A program made the position numbers and the translations under genes. Of a stretch of 64,000 nt of DNA, positions 10,425-18,703 are shown piece by piece; within the stretch, counting starts at the first letter, position 1, and the number at the start of each line of letters is the position of its first letter. A model generated the notes under the pieces. The model was not told the DNA's origin. It was given only the letters and a program-made list of their open reading frames with translations, and made no database searches. This DNA comes from Anaerolineae bacterium (lineage in GTDB: Bacteria > Chloroflexota > Anaerolineae > Aggregatilineales > Phototrophicaceae). The stretch lies in assembly GCA_022822305.1 (NCBI GenBank), contig JAJEBY010000003.1:558001-622000 (forward strand). The letters are read 5' to 3'.

Positions 10425-11372
10425 ATGTTCGAAGACGTGCCGCAAGTCACCGAAGCCCTGGGTCAAGAGCAATATATCGCCAGCGACGAGATCTCGACTG
10501 TGGTTTTTTTGGCCGAGAAACTGGGCAAACCGCTATTGACGGAAGGACCGGCCGGCGTCGGCAAAACCGAGCTGGCGAAGGCGCTGTCTTGCGCGGCGGG
10601 CAAACCGCTGATTCGGCTGCAATGCTATGAGGGACTGGACGAGAATAAAGCGCTGTATGAATGGGAATACGCCAAGCAGATGCTGTATACGCAGTTGCTG
10701 CGCGACAAGCTGAGCGACTTGCTGGCGGCGGCGGAGACGCTGCGCCAGGCCGCCGATCGATTGGGAGAAGAAGACGATGTCTTTTTCAGCGAGCGGTTTC
10801 TGCTGGCGCGCCCCCTGTTGGCCGCGTTGTTGAGCGATGAGCCGGCGGTGCTGCTGATCGACGAGATCGACCGCGCCGATGCCGAATTCGAAGCCTTCTT
10901 GCTGGAGATTCTGAGCGACTTTCAGGTATCGATCCCGGAATTGGGAACGGTGCGCGCCAAGCATCATCCCAGCGTGGTCTTGACCAGCAACAACACGCGC
11001 GAGTTATCGGAAGCCTTGAAGCGACGCTGCCTGTATCTCTTCATCGATTACCCGGCTCACGAAGCCGAGATGAACATCGTCAAGATGCGCGTGCCCGAGC
11101 TGAGCGACAAGCTGGCGCGGCAGACGGTGGATATTGTGCAGGGTTTGCGGCGGCTGGACTTGAAGAAGAATCCCAGCGTTTCCGAGACCATCGATTGGGC
11201 CAAGGCGCTGGTCATGCTCAATGCCGACAGCATTGATCAGGAGACGCTGGAAACGACGCTGACGGTCTTGCTCAAGCACGAGAGCGATGTGCAGAAAGCG
11301 CGGCGGCAAATCATGCGAGGACCGGATGACGATGCCTATCGCGGGACGCGCCGCCGCTCGGACTGGAATTGA
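10425..11372 (+). CDS. MoxR-family AAA+ ATPase
   Basis: MoxR-type AAA+ ATPase of 315 residues. Walker A is GPAGVGKTE, Walker B is VLLIDEIDRAD, sensor 1 lies in VVLTSNNTRELSEALKRRC, and the C-terminal lid begins near SVSETIDWAKAL. Such ATPases remodel or load metal centres, usually with a partner VWA (MIDAS) protein encoded next door. Here no VWA gene follows, which is slightly unusual. The start at 10425 is chosen because the frame upstream lies antisense to the SRPBCC gene and has no homology to MoxR. Transcribed to the right, possibly with the Ddn-like gene 109 nt downstream. Confidence 0.88.
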   Translation: MFEDVPQVTEALGQEQYIASDEISTVVFLAEKLGKPLLTEGPAGVGKTELAKALSCAAGKPLIRLQCYEGLDENKALYEWEYAKQMLYTQLLRDKLSDLLAAAETLRQAADRLGEEDDVFFSERFLLARPLLAALLSDEPAVLLIDEIDRADAEFEAFLLEILSDFQVSIPELGTVRAKHHPSVVLTSNNTRELSEALKRRCLYLFIDYPAHEAEMNIVKMRVPELSDKLARQTVDIVQGLRRLDLKKNPSVSETIDWAKALVMLNADSIDQETLETTLTVLLKHESDVQKARRQIMRGPDDDAYRGTRRRSDWN

Positions 11373-11481
11373 CCTGCGCGCAGGACGCCCGGGGATGGCC
11401 CCGCGTTACAGCGCGGGTCTGGAAAATCATGCTAATTCGCGTAGACTGGTAGCGCATACTGACTAAAGAAACGGACGCCGC

Positions 11482-12111
11482 ATGACATTGTCTCGCGCGG
11501 CCATCGACAAGCCGCAAGCGCTCGCCAAGGAGTTCTTTCGCATTCCCTTGTATCTCTATCAACTGGGCTGGGGACCGGCGCTGGGCTGGATCCCGCTGTT
11601 GGTGCTGACGAGCAAGGGGCGAGCGAGCGGCGAGGCGCGGCATGTGGTGGTCGAATATCGGCGGCACGGCAACAAATGCTACGTGGTTTCCGGCTGGGGC
11701 AAGCATACCGACTGGTACAAAAATGTCATGGAGAATCCGCGCGTCACGCTGCAAATCGGCGGGGATGTGTTGGATGCGAAGACGGAAGCCGTGGACAATC
11801 CCGCCGAAGTATTGAGTGTGCTCTATATGTTCAGCCGCAACTCGTGGATTTATGAGACCATGTTTGCGCAGATGTCGTCAGCGCCGGCCGGAAATCTCAA
11901 TTCGCTGGCGGATGTGGTCGACGAATTCACGGTGGTGCGCCTGGAGCCGACCGGCGACGATCCGGAGCTGCCAACCGTCGAGCGCTTCAGCGAGCCGGTC
12001 AGACAGATGGCGACGATCTGCGCGGTGATCGCGGGCGTCTGGGTGCTGTCTTCGTTGCTGCGCGCGCTGTTGCCGGGCGGGGGACGAGAGCGGCGAACGC
12101 GCGACCGCTAA
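11482..12111 (+). CDS. Ddn-like nitroreductase/deazaflavin-dependent oxidoreductase with C-terminal membrane helix
   Basis: A 209-residue protein of the nitroreductase/DUF385 family (split beta-barrel, related to F420H2-dependent Ddn). The core PLLVLTSKGRASGEARHV...GNKCYVVSGWGKHTDWYKNVMENPRVTLQIGG matches the family block, including the GR-x-SG-x-x-R turn and the W-x-x-N-x-x-x-N-P motif. A hydrophobic helix (MATICAVIAGVWVLSSLLRALL, near 175-196) and a basic tail suggest membrane attachment, unusual for the family. Cofactor use (F420 or FMN) cannot be told from sequence. F420 use would fit Chloroflexota. Confidence 0.78.
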   Translation: MTLSRAAIDKPQALAKEFFRIPLYLYQLGWGPALGWIPLLVLTSKGRASGEARHVVVEYRRHGNKCYVVSGWGKHTDWYKNVMENPRVTLQIGGDVLDAKTEAVDNPAEVLSVLYMFSRNSWIYETMFAQMSSAPAGNLNSLADVVDEFTVVRLEPTGDDPELPTVERFSEPVRQMATICAVIAGVWVLSSLLRALLPGGGRERRTRDR

Positions 12112-12144
12112 GCGCGGACAACGCCGAATCGAAAGGGCGCGTCT

Positions 12145-12450
12145 ATGAATATTCTCAAGAATCTATTTGGCGGCTTCTCGCGTTCGGAGGATCGCGGCGT
12201 CTACTTTTATGTGCAGCCCAAGATGTGCAAGGAGATTCTGCGGGTGCGCGTGGATCCGCTGAATGATCTGTCGCAGACGGATGACGGCAAGGGCTATTGG
12301 TGTCGCAAGGTGGCTAGCGCGGCGCGCTGTCCCTTCCAGGCGGAGCTGGAGCTGCGCTTCGACAAGAACAAGCGCTTCAAGGACAGCGATGTGACGAATG
12401 GAAAGCTGGTCAGCGAGGCGGATTGGCTGGCGTTGCGGGGGGAAGCGTAA
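12145..12450 (+). CDS. Conserved small protein of unknown function
   Basis: A 101-residue soluble protein, MNILKNLFGGFSRSEDRGVY..., that I do not recognise. It has two cysteines in the middle (GYWCRKVASAARCPFQAELEL) and an alternating charged beta-rich C-terminal half (ELRFDKNKRFKDSDV). Codon use and GC content match the core genes to the left. It lies 33 nt after the Ddn-like gene, with a GAAAGGG stretch before the ATG, so it may be co-transcribed. Confidence 0.6.
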   Translation: MNILKNLFGGFSRSEDRGVYFYVQPKMCKEILRVRVDPLNDLSQTDDGKGYWCRKVASAARCPFQAELELRFDKNKRFKDSDVTNGKLVSEADWLALRGEA

Positions 12451-12510
12451 ATGACAAAGCGCCATACAGCGCTCGTAACTGGCCGCTTGTCCTGATTACT
12501 CAGGCAAATA

Positions 12511-13122
12511 CTACGGGACTACACCAAGTAGAACTAATGGGACAGCGGGCACGCCGCGGCCCTGCCGAAGCACATTGACTAGATCACGTTCATAATACGG
12601 TACACCGGAAGACATCTCGCGCTCCAATTCCTTCATCGGCAGTATCTCGATACCAACATCAATGATGCCTGCTACGAAGAAGCCAAGATGTTTCACAAAC
12701 AAATCGTGGGCGACGAAGGCGTACTTTCCGAATTGTACTTCTACTGCTATTCGATCCTTCACAAAGTCGGTCTGGTTATAAGACATAATGGGTTCGCGGC
12801 CAGCTGCTAATATTGCTTGCTTCTGCTCTTCTTCCGGCCGGTTGTGGATGCCCCTCATCAACCGTTCATCGTCCGTCACCCAAAAGGTGTTTCGACGTTC
12901 CGCCCAGCCCAGTCTTCGAAAGTTTGACCTAAATCGTTTGTTCAGATCGACCGGGGAATAGAGACGCCTGCCGGGCATCGTCTTTTCCTTCGATACTTTC
13001 GTCTTGCAGGCTTCGGCGTCAACCTGCGCGATGGCATTTCGAATCTCGTCCCACAGATCGCTGTGGTGCACGAGCAAGTATTCGACTCCATTCAGATGAG
13101 AATACTGTGCGGCGATCCGCAT
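12511..13122 (-). CDS. BglII-like type II restriction endonuclease
   Basis: Probable type II restriction enzyme of 203 residues. From established knowledge, BglII uses an active site of Asp84, Glu93 and Gln95. Here D119 (in TDF), E128 and Q130 (in VEVQFGKYAF) reproduce that exact spacing. The start ATG shares one base with the stop of the upstream methyltransferase (TAATG at 13120-13124, minus strand), so translation is coupled, the standard order of methylase first. The region is more AT-rich than recA and the 12.1 kb genes, which suggests acquisition by transfer. The cognate site is unknown; AGATCT or a related GATC-core site is only a guess. Confidence 0.72.
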   Translation of the reverse strand: MRIAAQYSHLNGVEYLLVHHSDLWDEIRNAIAQVDAEACKTKVSKEKTMPGRRLYSPVDLNKRFRSNFRRLGWAERRNTFWVTDDERLMRGIHNRPEEEQKQAILAAGREPIMSYNQTDFVKDRIAVEVQFGKYAFVAHDLFVKHLGFFVAGIIDVGIEILPMKELEREMSSGVPYYERDLVNVLRQGRGVPAVPLVLLGVVP

Positions 13123-14150
13123 TAGTGCCCGCCGTTGGGCAGATTCGGATCGTAGACCGGTTTCCCCATTGGCCGTGTCTTGAGGATGCCCGCATAGAAA
13201 TCATCAACTCTTTGGCGGGCCATTGAGATATACTCTTCTACGATGTCGCAACCATAGCCGTTGCGACTGTGCATTAGGGCGGCGATGACAGACGAGCCCA
13301 CGCCGACATAGGGGTCAAGCACGTCATCGTCCTCATCGGTCATGGAAAGCACTAAGCGCTCGACCAACTCAACCGGAAATTGACAGGGATGAATAGTCTT
13401 CTCCGGATGGTTGTTCTTCACGTTGGGGAATTCCCAGACATCGCTTGGATTCTTCCCTTTGGGATTGCCAGACAATTGGCCTTTTCGAGGTCCTTTGAAG
13501 TGTCTTTTTCCGGGATATTTCGATGGGACGCGAATCGGATCTAAATGCCAAGTATAATCATCGTTCTTTGTCCACCAGTTGATTGTTTCGTATCTGCCGG
13601 ACAAGCGTTTGCGAGAATGCAAGCCGTGGCCAAAGTGCCAGACAATCCGATTGCGCATTTTCAAACCGTGTTCTCGAAATATTGGGAAAAGTAGACAATC
13701 TAGCGGGATAATCTCGCCGTTGTTAGTGTAGTTGCCGACTTGCCAACAAATCGACCCTTGCGGGTGTAGCACGCGGACGCACTCGCGAATCACGCGCCTC
13801 TGGTTATCAAGGTATGCGTCAAGAGGCGAACGTGTCTCATAACTCTTTCCAATGTTGTACGGGGGCGAGGTTACGATCAGCTTGAACTTGTCGTTTGGTT
13901 GCGCGCGTAAGAATTCCAGGTTGTCCTGGCATTCCAGAACGGCAAGGCTTGATCGCTGCTGTCCCTTATCAAATAGCGCTAACGCTTGCTGCGCGGGCTC
14001 TCGCGCTTCAGCCGTCTCCTCACGCAGAGACAGTTGTCGATTCGCAAGTTGTAGGGCGAGAACATCCGAGTCGGACATGTCTATCGCTTCCACTCCCGTT
14101 CGTGCTAGCCGCGTAACCAAGACGTCGACTGTATGCGTATTATATCGCAA
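13122..14150 (-). CDS. Beta-class DNA methyltransferase (probably N4-cytosine)
   Basis: Modification enzyme of 342 residues, partner of the adjacent endonuclease. Catalytic motif IV is TSPPY at 94-98, and the SPPY form is typical of m4C or beta-class enzymes. The SAM-binding motif I is DPYVGVGSS at 279-287. The order IV then I defines the beta class. The methyl acceptor is predicted as cytosine N4, by analogy to BglII methylase, but adenine cannot be excluded. The gene precedes the endonuclease by a one-base overlap. The ATG at 14150 gives about 90 residues before motif IV; an internal ATG at 14078 (MSDSDV) is an alternative. A 57 nt gap separates it from recA. Confidence 0.85.
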   Translation of the reverse strand: MRYNTHTVDVLVTRLARTGVEAIDMSDSDVLALQLANRQLSLREETAEAREPAQQALALFDKGQQRSSLAVLECQDNLEFLRAQPNDKFKLIVTSPPYNIGKSYETRSPLDAYLDNQRRVIRECVRVLHPQGSICWQVGNYTNNGEIIPLDCLLFPIFREHGLKMRNRIVWHFGHGLHSRKRLSGRYETINWWTKNDDYTWHLDPIRVPSKYPGKRHFKGPRKGQLSGNPKGKNPSDVWEFPNVKNNHPEKTIHPCQFPVELVERLVLSMTDEDDDVLDPYVGVGSSVIAALMHSRNGYGCDIVEEYISMARQRVDDFYAGILKTRPMGKPVYDPNLPNGGH

Positions 14151-14207
14151 GCACGTCTAGCAATACGATTAGAACCATTGGTAAAGATTACACTGTCAAA
14201 AGTCCCT

Positions 14208-15278
14208 CTAACCCCCATCCCCAGCCACCTGAGCCAGCGCCGGCAGGCCAAAGGTCGTGCGGATTTGGCCCTCTATCGTGTCTGACAGGCCGCTGTTGTC
14301 CTCCAGGAACTGCTTGGCGTTTTCCCGGCCCTGCCCGATCAGTTCATCCTTGTAACGATAGAAGGCGCCGCGTTTCTCGATGATATCGAGCTCGGTGCCG
14401 ATATCGATGATCTCGCCCGATTTGCTGATGCCGCGGTTGAACATGATATCGAATTCGCATTCCTTGAAGGGCGCGGCCACCTTGTTCTTCTTGATCTTGA
14501 CGCGGGTGCGGTTGCCGACGACATCGCCGCTGTGCTTGATCTGCTGGATGCGGCGGATATCGATGCGCACGCTGGCGTAGAATTTCAGGGCGCGGCCGCC
14601 GGGCGTGGTTTCCGGGCTGCCGAACATCACGCCGACTTTTTCGCGCAGCTGGTTGGTGAAGATCACGCAGACGTTGGATTGCTTGATGGCGCCAGCCAGT
14701 TTGCGCAGCGCCTGGCTCATCAGTCGCGCTTGCAAGCCGACGTGCGAATCGCCCATTTCGCCTTCGATTTCGGCCCGGGGCACCAGCGCCGCCACACTGT
14801 CGATGATGATGACATCAAGCGCGCCCGAGCGGACCAGGTGCTCGGTGATCTCCAGCGCCTGCTCGCCGGTATCCGGTTGAGAGACATAGAGCTGCTGGGT
14901 ATTGACGCCGATCTTCTCGGCATAGAGCGGATCCAGGGCGTGCTCCATATCAATGAAAGCGCAGATGCCGCCGTTTTTCTGGGCTTCCGCGGCAACGTGC
15001 AGGCACAGGGTGGTCTTGCCGGAGCTTTCCGGACCATAGATCTCGGTGATGCGGCCGCGCGGCACGCCGCCGACGCCGAGCGAGATATCAATGCCCAGCG
15101 AACCGGTGGGGATGGTATCGACTTGCAGGTTGTTGCCCGCGCCCAGATTAAAGATTGTGCCATCGCCATAGCGCTTGGTGATATCGGTCAAGGTGGCGTC
15201 GAGCGCGCGCCGCCTGGCTTCGTTATCGTTACTATCCAGCACCTGAGTAGTTTTGACTGTACTTCTTCGCTTTGACAT
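14208..15278 (-). CDS. recA: Recombinase A
   Basis: RecA, 356 residues, ATP-dependent strand exchange and LexA co-protease. Walker A is GPESSGKTT at 82-90. Also visible are the EHALDP-x-YA block, Walker B ([21 protein letters not shown]), loop L2 region ([29 protein letters not shown]) and the C-terminal [21 protein letters not shown] segment. The C-tail is shorter and less acidic than in enteric RecA. The start ATG is at 15278; no strong ribosome binding site or obvious LexA box was found upstream. The restriction-modification pair sits directly downstream on the same strand. Confidence 0.97.
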   Translation of the reverse strand: MSKRRSTVKTTQVLDSNDNEARRRALDATLTDITKRYGDGTIFNLGAGNNLQVDTIPTGSLGIDISLGVGGVPRGRITEIYGPESSGKTTLCLHVAAEAQKNGGICAFIDMEHALDPLYAEKIGVNTQQLYVSQPDTGEQALEITEHLVRSGALDVIIIDSVAALVPRAEIEGEMGDSHVGLQARLMSQALRKLAGAIKQSNVCVIFTNQLREKVGVMFGSPETTPGGRALKFYASVRIDIRRIQQIKHSGDVVGNRTRVKIKKNKVAAPFKECEFDIMFNRGISKSGEIIDIGTELDIIEKRGAFYRYKDELIGQGRENAKQFLEDNSGLSDTIEGQIRTTFGLPALAQVAGDGG

Positions 15279-15486
15279 CGCTTGGGACTCGCTTCAATCG
15301 CTAGTTTGTCTAAGTGTAGTGACTTTGCCACAGATATGCTATGCGCCTAAGGATAGCACTTTTGTTCTATCGCCGCAAGGGACGTCGCCAACTATTTTTC
15401 GCGCGGAAGCGCAGGAAATGTTATATTCGGGTGCGGAAGCATTTTCTATCGCTTGTCGGCAAAGCATTTGCAAAGGGGAGTTAGCC

Positions 15487-17154
15487 ATGAGAGTTGTCAG
15501 ATTTCTTCTAATCTTGGTATTGCTGCTCGCCGCGTTCGCGGTGATGGCGCAGGATTCCGAGACCATCGTCATTCGCGGCTTCGGTAACGTCAGTTCCTTC
15601 AATCCCTTAATCAGCAGCGATGGCGCCTCGTACCAGGCCTACAGTGTATTGTGGCCCAAGCCTTACGAGATCGACCCCATGACCTATGAGCCATTGCCGG
15701 GTCTAACGACTTGGGAAGCTGCCGATGATGGTCTGTCGATCACCTTCCACATCCGCGAGGACGCGAATTGGAGCGACGGCACGCCGATCACGTCGCATGA
15801 TATGAAGTTCGTCGTCGATGCGATCAAGAATCCCGAAGTTGGTTCGTGGCGCGCGTCCGATTTTGTTAACGTATCGGGCGTCGAGGTCATTGACGACAAG
15901 ACCTACAAGGTGGTATTGAGCGCGCCGGACTGCACGGTTTTCGCCGAATTGGGCGGGACGCGCTTCTTGCCGTCGCATCGATTCGCCGCAGATTTCAGCG
16001 ATTTCCGGGATGGCGAGATCAGCACCAATCCGCTCGAGATCAGTGGCGGTCCCTATATCATGGATGCTTGGGAGCCGGAAGAATTCCAGAGCTACTATGC
16101 CAACCCGACCTGGTGGGGCGGCGACGTTGGGATTCCCTTCCTGATCAATCGCAATGTAGGTTCGCATGAGCTGGCGGCTCAGTCGCTGCAGGCGGGCGAA
16201 ATTGATTACACCTACCTGCACGGCGATATCTTTGAGCAGATTACCGATACCAGCAATCTGCAGTGGCAGATCTTCCCGCAGATGTCGGTCAAATTCATGA
16301 GCTTGAATTGGGCGGATCCGACGCAGCCGATGCCGGCCTATGACGCCGATGGCAATCTGCAAGATCAGCCACCGCATCCGTATCTCACCGATGTCAACGT
16401 GCGCAAGGCGATCGCGATGGGATACAACAAGTTCGACATCCTCGCGACCATGGGCGGCGAGCAAGGCGGCACGCGATTGGTTGGGGCGGTTAATCCCTAC
16501 CATGCCGCCGCGTACAATTACGACATTGAGCCCTATCCCTATGATCCGGAAGCGGCCATGCAATTGTTGGAGGAAGCCGGCTGGATCGACGAAGACGGCG
16601 ATGGCATCCGCGAGAAAGACGGCCAGCGTTTGACGCTAGATATCCCGTACAGCGACATCCTGACGATGTTCCCCACCACCACGCTGATCGCGCAGGACCA
16701 ACTCAAGGACATCGGCGTTGAAGTCAACGTGGAACTGGTCGAATGGGCCAATTACCTCGACCAGGTCTTGTTCGGACAGATGCACGACGGCACGTCGATG
16801 AGCAGCAGCGGCGGCACCGGCGGCGCGCCTGATCCCAACGATTTCATGGGCATCATCAGCAGTCGCTTGGATCTGGCGGCGTGGGGCGGCAGCAACACGA
16901 GCTCCTATGTCAATCCGGACGTCGACGCGATGATTGATGAAGCGCGCACGCTGCCGGGCTGCGATCCTGTCGAGCGCGGCGAAATCTACAAAGAGATCCA
17001 GCGCATCACGCACGAACAAGTCGCGTATGACTGGACCTTCGTGCCCAATATCTGGCAGACGGCCACCAAGCGCGTCCAGGGCTTCGAGCCGACTGCATTC
17101 TGGGTGTTCTACGGATACACCGCCGATATCCACAAGTGGACGCTGGCGGAATAA
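15487..17154 (+). CDS. Oligopeptide/dipeptide-type ABC substrate-binding protein
   Basis: Family 5 extracellular solute-binding protein (Opp/Dpp type), 555 residues. An N-terminal signal peptide (about 1-21, FAVMAQ) has no lipobox. The mature protein shows the family features: the W-x-x-x-D-D-G-L-S-I-T-FHIRE-x-A-x-WSDGTPIT segment early and the VRKAIAMGYNK helix in the middle. The AGG-rich ribosome binding site AAGGGGAG (about 15472-15480) fixes the ATG at 15487 even though the frame is open further upstream. Two permeases of the same system lie downstream but point the opposite way, and no ATPase genes are present. A terminator follows directly. Ligand could be a peptide or another compound class handled by this family. 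Confidence 0.88.
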   Translation: MRVVRFLLILVLLLAAFAVMAQDSETIVIRGFGNVSSFNPLISSDGASYQAYSVLWPKPYEIDPMTYEPLPGLTTWEAADDGLSITFHIREDANWSDGTPITSHDMKFVVDAIKNPEVGSWRASDFVNVSGVEVIDDKTYKVVLSAPDCTVFAELGGTRFLPSHRFAADFSDFRDGEISTNPLEISGGPYIMDAWEPEEFQSYYANPTWWGGDVGIPFLINRNVGSHELAAQSLQAGEIDYTYLHGDIFEQITDTSNLQWQIFPQMSVKFMSLNWADPTQPMPAYDADGNLQDQPPHPYLTDVNVRKAIAMGYNKFDILATMGGEQGGTRLVGAVNPYHAAAYNYDIEPYPYDPEAAMQLLEEAGWIDEDGDGIREKDGQRLTLDIPYSDILTMFPTTTLIAQDQLKDIGVEVNVELVEWANYLDQVLFGQMHDGTSMSSSGGTGGAPDPNDFMGIISSRLDLAAWGGSNTSSYVNPDVDAMIDEARTLPGCDPVERGEIYKEIQRITHEQVAYDWTFVPNIWQTATKRVQGFEPTAFWVFYGYTADIHKWTLAE

Positions 17155-17182
17155 TCGCTCAATCCCACACAGCCAATAGTGT

Positions 17183-17212
17183 AGGGGCGACTCTGTGAGT
17201 CGCCCCTTTTTT
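17183..17212 (+). terminator. Rho-independent terminator after the oligopeptide binding protein
   Basis: A perfect 11-bp stem (17183-17193 with 17197-17207), 3-nt loop, followed by a run of six T. It lies 28 nt after the stop codon. Its stem core (GGGGCGACTC/GAGTCGCCCC) belongs to the dispersed GGGCGAC palindrome family, so a repeat has been adopted as a terminator. Confidence 0.85.
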
Positions 17213-17281
17213 GTGTGGCGCTGGTGTGGGTCTGGCGGGCGACCTGATAGGCGGCCATTCAGTGGCGATGACCCAAAGAGC

Positions 17282-17302
17282 GGGCGACCCAATGGGTCGC
17301 TC
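17282..17302. repeat. GGGCGACC palindrome copy
   Basis: GGGCGACCCAATGGGTCGCTC, an inverted repeat with 3-nt loop and one mismatch, directly abutting the left end of the inverted-repeat element that follows. One of at least twelve copies in intergenic gaps of this window. Confidence 0.7.
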
Positions 17303-17517
17303 CTACAAGACTTGTCCGGTAACTCACCTCGGCAGCGCCTGGTTTTACCCCACCCCCCGGCCCCCTCCCTGACAAGTCAGGGAGGGGGAGCTAACTCTTG
17401 GCGGATTCCACAGAATTCTGTTGCGGTTCGCAAGGATTTGCACTGTGAATTGTCGCAAAATCGGTGTTTTCCAGGTCGTGTTGCGTAAGTTTCGCAGTAG
17501 CGGACAACCCTTACAAG
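17303..17517. mobile_element. Non-coding inverted-repeat element, copy A (about 214 bp)
   Basis: A non-coding unit whose left end (ACAAGACTTGTCCGGTAACT) and right end (reverse complement CTTGTAAGGGTTGTCCGCTACT) are imperfect inverted repeats. It carries a CCCTCCC/GGGAGGG stem-loop at about 17345-17391. The segment with TTGGCGGATTCCACAGAATT, TTTTCCAGGT and GTTGCGTA is shared with copy C at 40987-41200, which has the same length. No open frame is inside, so it resembles a MITE that would need a transposase from elsewhere. No transposase gene is in the window, and no IS family can be named. Confidence 0.6.
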
Positions 17518-17766
17518 GCTTGTCCGGTACTTGACGCCTGACACGATTTCTTTTACCCCACCCCCCGGCCCCCTCCCCGACAAGTCAGGGAGGGGGAGCC
17601 AAGGTGGAGCGACATCGTCCATATTTGCCAGTTCGTGACACATTCGTCGTTAGTAGACACACGCTCGTTCATTGCGAGGCCAGCCTGCCCTCATTGATAT
17701 GGGGGGATTGAGGGGATAGACCAAAGCAGGGCGCGAAATTGCCAGTTATCGGACAAGCCTTACAAT
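17511..17766. mobile_element. Non-coding inverted-repeat element, copy B (about 256 bp)
   Basis: Its left end (TTACAAGGCTTGTCCGGTACT) overlaps the right end of copy A, and its right end, read on the minus strand, is CATTGTAAGGCTTGTCCGATAA. It contains a second CCCTCCCC/GGGAGGGG stem-loop (about 17556-17601), but its inner part differs from copies A and C. No gene is inside. Together A and B fill the gap between the convergent transporter genes. Confidence 0.55.
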
Positions 17767-17781
17767 GACGTTGAGGCGGAG

Positions 17782-18696
17782 CTACCGCTGATACCTTCTC
17801 GGATCGAGGGCGTCGCGCAAGCCATCGCCGACCAGGTAGAAACAGAGGACTGTGATCATGATCAGGACGCCTGGCGTGAAGATGAGATGCAAACCGGTAT
17901 TCAGGAAACTGCGTGAATCGGTGAGCATGTTGCCCCAGGTCGGCGTCGGCGGCTGGATGCCCATGCCCAGGTAACTCAAGCCGGATTCGATCAGGATCAG
18001 GTTGCCGGCGATGATGGTCATCGTGACCATGACGATGGAGAAGACATTGGGCAGGATGTGGTGGATCAGGATGCGGAAGTCCGATGCGCCCAGCGCCCGC
18101 GCCGCCAGCACATAATCGCGCTCTTTGAGCGACAATACCTCGCCACGAACCAGCCGGCTGGTGCCCACCCAACCCAAAGCCGCCAAAACCACGATCAGGA
18201 CTTCTGTGGAGGGTTCCCAGACGGCCGCGGCGATCAAGAGCAGGAAGAGCGGCGGAATGGCGCTGAGCGTGTTGACGCCCCAGGAGATCACGTCATCGAC
18301 CTGCCGGCCATAATAGCCCGCCAACAATCCCAGCGTGATGCCGATGAAGACGGTCAGGGTGCTGGCGAGATAGGCAATCGTCAGCGAGACGCGCCCTCCG
18401 TAAATCAAGCGCAAGAACTGGTCCCGGCCCAGTTGATCCGCGCCCAGCAGATAGCCGTCTTCCCCGGGCAATTTGAAGCGATCGGGAACGTTGGTATCGT
18501 TAACCTCGAGGCCGAGGACGCCCTCGATAACTATCGGCGACACCGAACATATCACAGTCGCCACGAGCAAAACACTGAGTGCGAAAATCGTCAGCCGGTC
18601 GCGCAGGATGAAAGCGAGCGCGTCACGCCAAAACGAGCGCGAATGACGTTGCGCGTCTCCATCGTTTATGACAGCGATATGTGATTCTTGAGCCAT
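17782..18696 (-). CDS. ABC permease, OppC/DppC type
   Basis: Inner-membrane permease of 304 residues. It has a cytoplasmic N-tail, a first membrane helix (FALSVLLVATVICSV), the OppC-type extracytoplasmic loop with LLGADQLGRDQFLRLIYGGRVSL, and several further helices. The EAA-like loop for ATPase docking is in VLAARALGASDFRILIHHILPNV. The length and the LG-x-D-x-x-GRD motif define the DppC/OppC subfamily. It follows the OppB-type gene by 7 nt and would form the heterodimeric channel with it. The partner binding protein is probably the convergent gene to the left; ATPases must be encoded elsewhere. Confidence 0.9.
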   Translation of the reverse strand: MAQESHIAVINDGDAQRHSRSFWRDALAFILRDRLTIFALSVLLVATVICSVSPIVIEGVLGLEVNDTNVPDRFKLPGEDGYLLGADQLGRDQFLRLIYGGRVSLTIAYLASTLTVFIGITLGLLAGYYGRQVDDVISWGVNTLSAIPPLFLLLIAAAVWEPSTEVLIVVLAALGWVGTSRLVRGEVLSLKERDYVLAARALGASDFRILIHHILPNVFSIVMVTMTIIAGNLILIESGLSYLGMGIQPPTPTWGNMLTDSRSFLNTGLHLIFTPGVLIMITVLCFYLVGDGLRDALDPRRYQR

Positions 18697-18703
18697 CGCA
18701 GAC

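Noticed and set aside
15253..15486. N-terminal extension of the oligopeptide binding protein
   Set aside because: The signal peptide starts at 15487 with a strong AAGGGGAG ribosome binding site.
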